Assembly: GCA_033002965.1 (NCBI GenBank) | Contig: JAURVB010000132.1 | Location: forward strand, 62,001 to 126,000 | From: Piper betle | Lineage: Eukaryota; Streptophyta; Magnoliopsida; Piperales; Piperaceae | DNA: 64,000 nt | Reading direction: 5' to 3' | Shown here: one piece after another, positions 60,701-64,000 of the stretch | Layout: the number at the start of each line of letters is the position of its first letter | Numbering within the stretch: position 1 is the stretch's first letter | The notes under the pieces: generated by a model | Databases searched by the model: none | Told to the model about the DNA's origin: nothing | Seen by the model: the letters and a program-made list of their open reading frames with translations, nothing else | Position numbers and translations under genes: made by a program

Positions 60701-61230
60701 CACCAAGACATTTTGTTCCCGTTCCTACTGCCACCACTTGCGGATCTGAGGATGGGTAAGATAAATAAATGGACAAATTACATAATCTATACATAATATT
60801 ACTTCGAAAAGAAATGATCGTTTGATGGAATTTTTAATTCAAGAGAACAATTACAAATTAAAACCCCAATTTCAAATCCATCAGTTAAGGCATCAGGACA
60901 GATATCGGTTAGATTTGCCTAGTGCATACATTCTTATAATTATAAGTGAATGAATCCGCCCACAAAAAAGAAGTTTTGCTGCATGGAATATTGTGAACCA
61001 GAATAACTTTGGGAATCAAATAGTGAATTATTACTAGTAAAAAGGAAAGAGGGAGACCAAACAAAACAATGCATACCATGAGAAGGGGAAGAAAGGAGAA
61101 AAGCAGCGAGAACAGTAGTCTCCCGCCCTTGAGGCTTCCCTTTCTTAGGGAGAGAACGATAAGCGGCCACTGCAACCTCCGATACCCTCTCTCCCCATGT
61201 CTTCGTGGCCGTCTCCGGCGTCGCTTCCAT
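57761..61230 (-). CDS. TAD1: tRNA-specific adenosine deaminase 1 (A37 of tRNA-Ala)
   Basis: Deaminates A37, next to the anticodon of tRNA-Ala, to inosine. Ten exons: 61230-61077, 60745-60625, 60433-60246, 60136-60074, 59616-59491, 58953-58778, 58696-58617, 58521-58402, 58243-58168 and 57865-57761. They total 1209 nt, 402 residues, with every junction in phase and no stop. Diagnostic parts are the N-terminal [20 protein letters not shown] and [20 protein letters not shown], then [14 protein letters not shown] (catalytic H-A-E). The zinc ligand PCG is formed across an exon junction (QFPC|G), and the second ligand is in [12 protein letters not shown]. Later parts are [24 protein letters not shown] and a terminus with [15 protein letters not shown] ending EAFTA. 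This is the full adenosine-deaminase (A_deamin) domain protein. Length is within the family range. Confidence 0.93.
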
Positions 61231-62728
61231 TCTCCAACAACACTACCCCTCTTCGGCCTCTCGACGAAGAAAAGCATGCGACCACGAGCAAAAAAATAAC
61301 AAACAAACAACAGGCGGCAGCGATTCTAATTTCTAATAATCTCTTCGTCCGTGTCCGAACCAACCAAAAATTTGGCCGATAGCTCCTAAAATGTCAAGCA
61401 TACCGAATTATATAAGATATATTGTCGATGGTCGAACCCATTCCTCTACAGCTAAACTGAGAAATGGTTAACGGTGGTTGTTAAAATCAAAGGATGAAAA
61501 TAAGAAAGAATAGAGGATACGAAAGACTAAAGAGGGTATCGAGAGCTTAAAATGAGGAATAAAAAATAATTGAAGGTTTTTATAAATTAAAAAAAAGAAG
61601 AGAAAAGGAGAAGAGAAAGGAAGCTAGTATGCTAAAAAAAAAAGGCACATAGTGTTGGAAAAAGAGAAATGAATAAAAGAAGAAAGAAGCCAAAAAAGAG
61701 AAACTAAGAAGAGAAGCCCACAGGAAAGCCCCACGCCGGAGATGCTACTCCAATGACCCTCGCTAACACCCAATCGAAGTCCCCCACCATTGATTGCTAG
61801 TGCCCTTGTTGCAAAGCCAACGGTCATTACCTTGCTCATTCAAAGCTTGTTGATCATCACTGTTGTTGCTTTGGAGTGCGCCTAGCATGACCCAGTTGAG
61901 AACTATAGTCGACGATTTACCAGAAAAGCTTCGAGAAGTTGCTGGCCAAAAACCACTATATGTGTATGCCACCCGATTTGGTCCAGCATTTACTTGCTCT
62001 TAACCAACTTGAAATGGTCCAGTTCGATTCATTATCATTCCAAAAATAATTTGAAGGATTTCCTAACTTTAAATTGAGACGAAACTTCCTGCTCCACCAT
62101 TTTTGAATACTCCAGATGCATTGGTGAAGTTATTTTGAAGAATTGAAGATTGAAAAGAGTCAAACTAGGGCATTGGAGTCGAAGATATCAAAAGTAGATT
62201 AATTCAAAATGTGGCAAAATTTATTATTTTGTATAAAGTGTAAAATCAAAGAAAAAATGGTGAATAATTGGGTATCAATCTCACTATGGACTTACTTAGA
62301 GATTCGAGTTGAAATCTAAAAAACCATGTAAAAATTTCATGTGTTATTCCCCGCTCGCAACATTTTATTTTATTTTTATCCTACAATTTCTTTGCCCAGC
62401 AAAGGCCCCTTTAATCCCACCTAACTCAATTCTAACTTAAAGCGAAGACTAATTGTGAAAGTAAAAACCCCGTGCCCGAACAATTGTCAAAAGGACCGCC
62501 GTGAGATTTTGTGCCATGAAATAAAAATAATTATTAAATAATTAAATAATGAGATAAATTATAATAATTTAATATCTTAAATATAAATTATGATCGACTT
62601 TAAATATAAATTTTAATTGAAATGAAAAAATAAACTATAATAATTTACTTTTTTATTCAAAGAGACCGTGGGAAGTTAAAAATTGAGCTTAACTGGGTTC
62701 AAATTTATAACCCTACGAAGCGAAAAAA

Positions 62729-62730
<2 letters not shown>
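61231..62730. other. TAD1 upstream region and AT-rich intergenic DNA
   Basis: TAD1 promoter and leader near 61.23-61.40 kb, then purine-rich (61.48-61.70 kb) and AT-rich DNA. No gene recognised. Confidence 0.5.
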
Positions 62731-62762
<32 letters not shown>

Positions 62763-62763
62763 T
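62731..62763. repeat. (ATT)n microsatellite
   Basis: About ten TTA/ATT units in an AT-rich stretch. Confidence 0.9.
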
Positions 62764-64000
62764 ATTTTTATATATTTAAATTTATTTATTTACGTAAATA
62801 AATTCTAAAAAATAAAAAAAGATTTTGTACCGTTCTTAAAAAAGAAAAAGGTCGGGGGAGGTGGATTCGAAAGAGGGTGCGGTGCAGTTTGTGAGATTTT
62901 GAGAAAGGGTGCATTTTATGAGATTGCGGTGTTGTTTGCTTCGCCGAGCCATCTTGCCGGAATACGAGCCTCTCGCTCCTGTTCGAAGCCCTCGTCATGT
63001 AGCCCCCCGCCCTGTGGCCTGATCTCTGCCCAGCCTACATTGCATTGAAGAGAACCGTCGCCACCTTGAAGTGTTGCTGCCAAGACCTGCTATCCTGCCG
63101 CCGGAAGGGAGAGCCATTCAAGTTGCCGCGCAGCTGCCGCACTGACCCCGGAGATTGCCTCGTTGAGGAGAGGAAGAAGAGTGCCCGGGTTGCCCATCTT
63201 TGCTGATTGTCGTGAAGGGAGCTGTTCATCAGGATATGTTGTAACCTTGCCCACAAGGAGTTGTTGCCGCTTTGCCGTAGAGCACCGCCGAGGAGTTTGT
63301 GAAGTTCTTCCAAGAAGTCGTATCGGCGCCGTTTCTGCCGGAGGTCTCGGTTGTGGCCGTTGTTGGGTGGAGTCCATTGTTGCTGCTATCCTCATCGTGA
63401 AGTTGCCTCGTCAAGGGAGAGCCACTACCACCTTCTGAGCCATATCATCGTGCCAAGACCTGCCAACGAGGACCCCTTGCCAAAGCTTGTCGCTGGCTTG
63501 CCAAAGCCGTGAGGGCCGCTAGAGCTTTGCTGCTTTGGAGTGCTGGAGTCCTTGCCTCGCTGCTCTGTTCTGTTATTGTGAAAGGTTGTTGCCGGAGGTT
63601 CGTCACTGCCTTGCCTGGCTGCCGCCAATGAGCGCTCATGGAATCATGCCGCCTTGCCGCTTGGAGAAGACGCTGCTAGCCTGAAGTCATATCCCGTTGT
63701 GGAGTGCCATCCCACCATCGACTCTTCACAAGCTTGGTTTCCGTCACAAAAAAGCAACATGCTTTCCTGCCGGCCTTGCCAAGGAGAGGGGGATCACTGC
63801 TGTTGCTGTTACAGTGATTTCACCAATGTTTCGAACCAAAAAAAGGTGTTTCTGTGGACGTGAAGAACATTGCCGACGGGCTGTCGCAATAGTTTGCTGC
63901 CTCACAGCCCTTCTTTGCTGTCACAAGTGAGCCACCACCGGAGAGGAATTGCTGCCTGTCGGAGTCTAGGAGAAGGGTTCCATCCACGGCTTGCCCTCAC
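62764..64000. other. TTGCC-rich DNA, probable retroelement-derived or satellite-like sequence
   Basis: From about 62.93 kb to the window end composition changes abruptly to moderate GC, and short phrases such as CCTTGCC, GTTGCCGC and CTTGCCAAAG recur more than a dozen times in about 1 kb. ORFs on both strands are short and overlap in several frames, with no domain. It may be the edge of a retrotransposon leader region that continues beyond the window. Confidence 0.35.

Noticed and set aside
1..64000. tRNA or rRNA genes and CRISPR arrays
   Set aside because: No tRNA A/B box pairs with a cloverleaf, no rRNA stretch and no regularly spaced repeats were seen; the sequence is plant nuclear DNA.

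Overview
This is 64 kb of plant nuclear DNA. Genes are split by AT-rich introns with GT..AG borders and separated by repeat-rich AT DNA. The GC-rich first exons of several genes (psaD, the RETICULATA-like gene, the p24 gene, the amine oxidase) together with AT-rich 3' exons suggest a monocot outside the grasses, but the species cannot be fixed from the sequence alone.

Layout, left to right. 30-2803 (+): the C-terminal half of a class II diterpene synthase (ent-copalyl diphosphate synthase type). 3139-7372 (-): NAA20, catalytic subunit of the NatB N-terminal acetyltransferase, with a GC-rich perfect hairpin element in its long third intron. 8225-8842 (+): psaD of photosystem I, intronless, behind a compact light-type promoter array. 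9173-11571 (-): an intronless DYW-class PPR protein. About 11.79-11.92 kb: a CACTA transposon end. 12341-14735 (-): an eight-exon RETICULATA-related (DUF3411) plastid protein. 15332-19546 (-): a copper amine oxidase pseudogene whose second exon is split by a 1838-bp solo LTR with a 5-bp target duplication. 19.5-28.9 kb: a gene-free, repeat-rich stretch. 28904-31138 (+): a p24-beta cargo receptor. 31694-33350 (-): an EEF1A lysine methyltransferase 1-like gene, broken as read. 34422-42078 (+): a twelve-exon PPR protein. 43443-45120 (+): a small five-exon plant protein that I do not recognise. 47765-48410 (-): an intronless group-S-like bZIP factor. 48.4-54.8 kb: mostly intergenic. 55767-56556 (+): a FAM32A-like protein. 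57761-61230 (-): a ten-exon tRNA adenosine deaminase (TAD1/ADAT1). 61.2-64.0 kb: intergenic and probable repeat DNA.

The genes are unrelated housekeeping and plastid functions, as is normal for a plant chromosome, and I see no operon or dedicated gene cluster. The best single finding is the solo LTR inside the amine oxidase exon: with the insert and one target copy removed, the split codon and the conserved segment around it become continuous.

A second pattern matters to anyone using this sequence. At least seven conserved genes carry a one-base indel that breaks an otherwise perfect exon series, several of them in homopolymers. When exon lengths are summed, restoring one base gives a whole number of codons and a family-typical protein length. 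This looks more like residual long-read assembly error than a run of independent pseudogenes. The amine oxidase and possibly the methyltransferase are exceptions that may be truly dead. No tRNA, rRNA, CRISPR or organellar insert was recognised.
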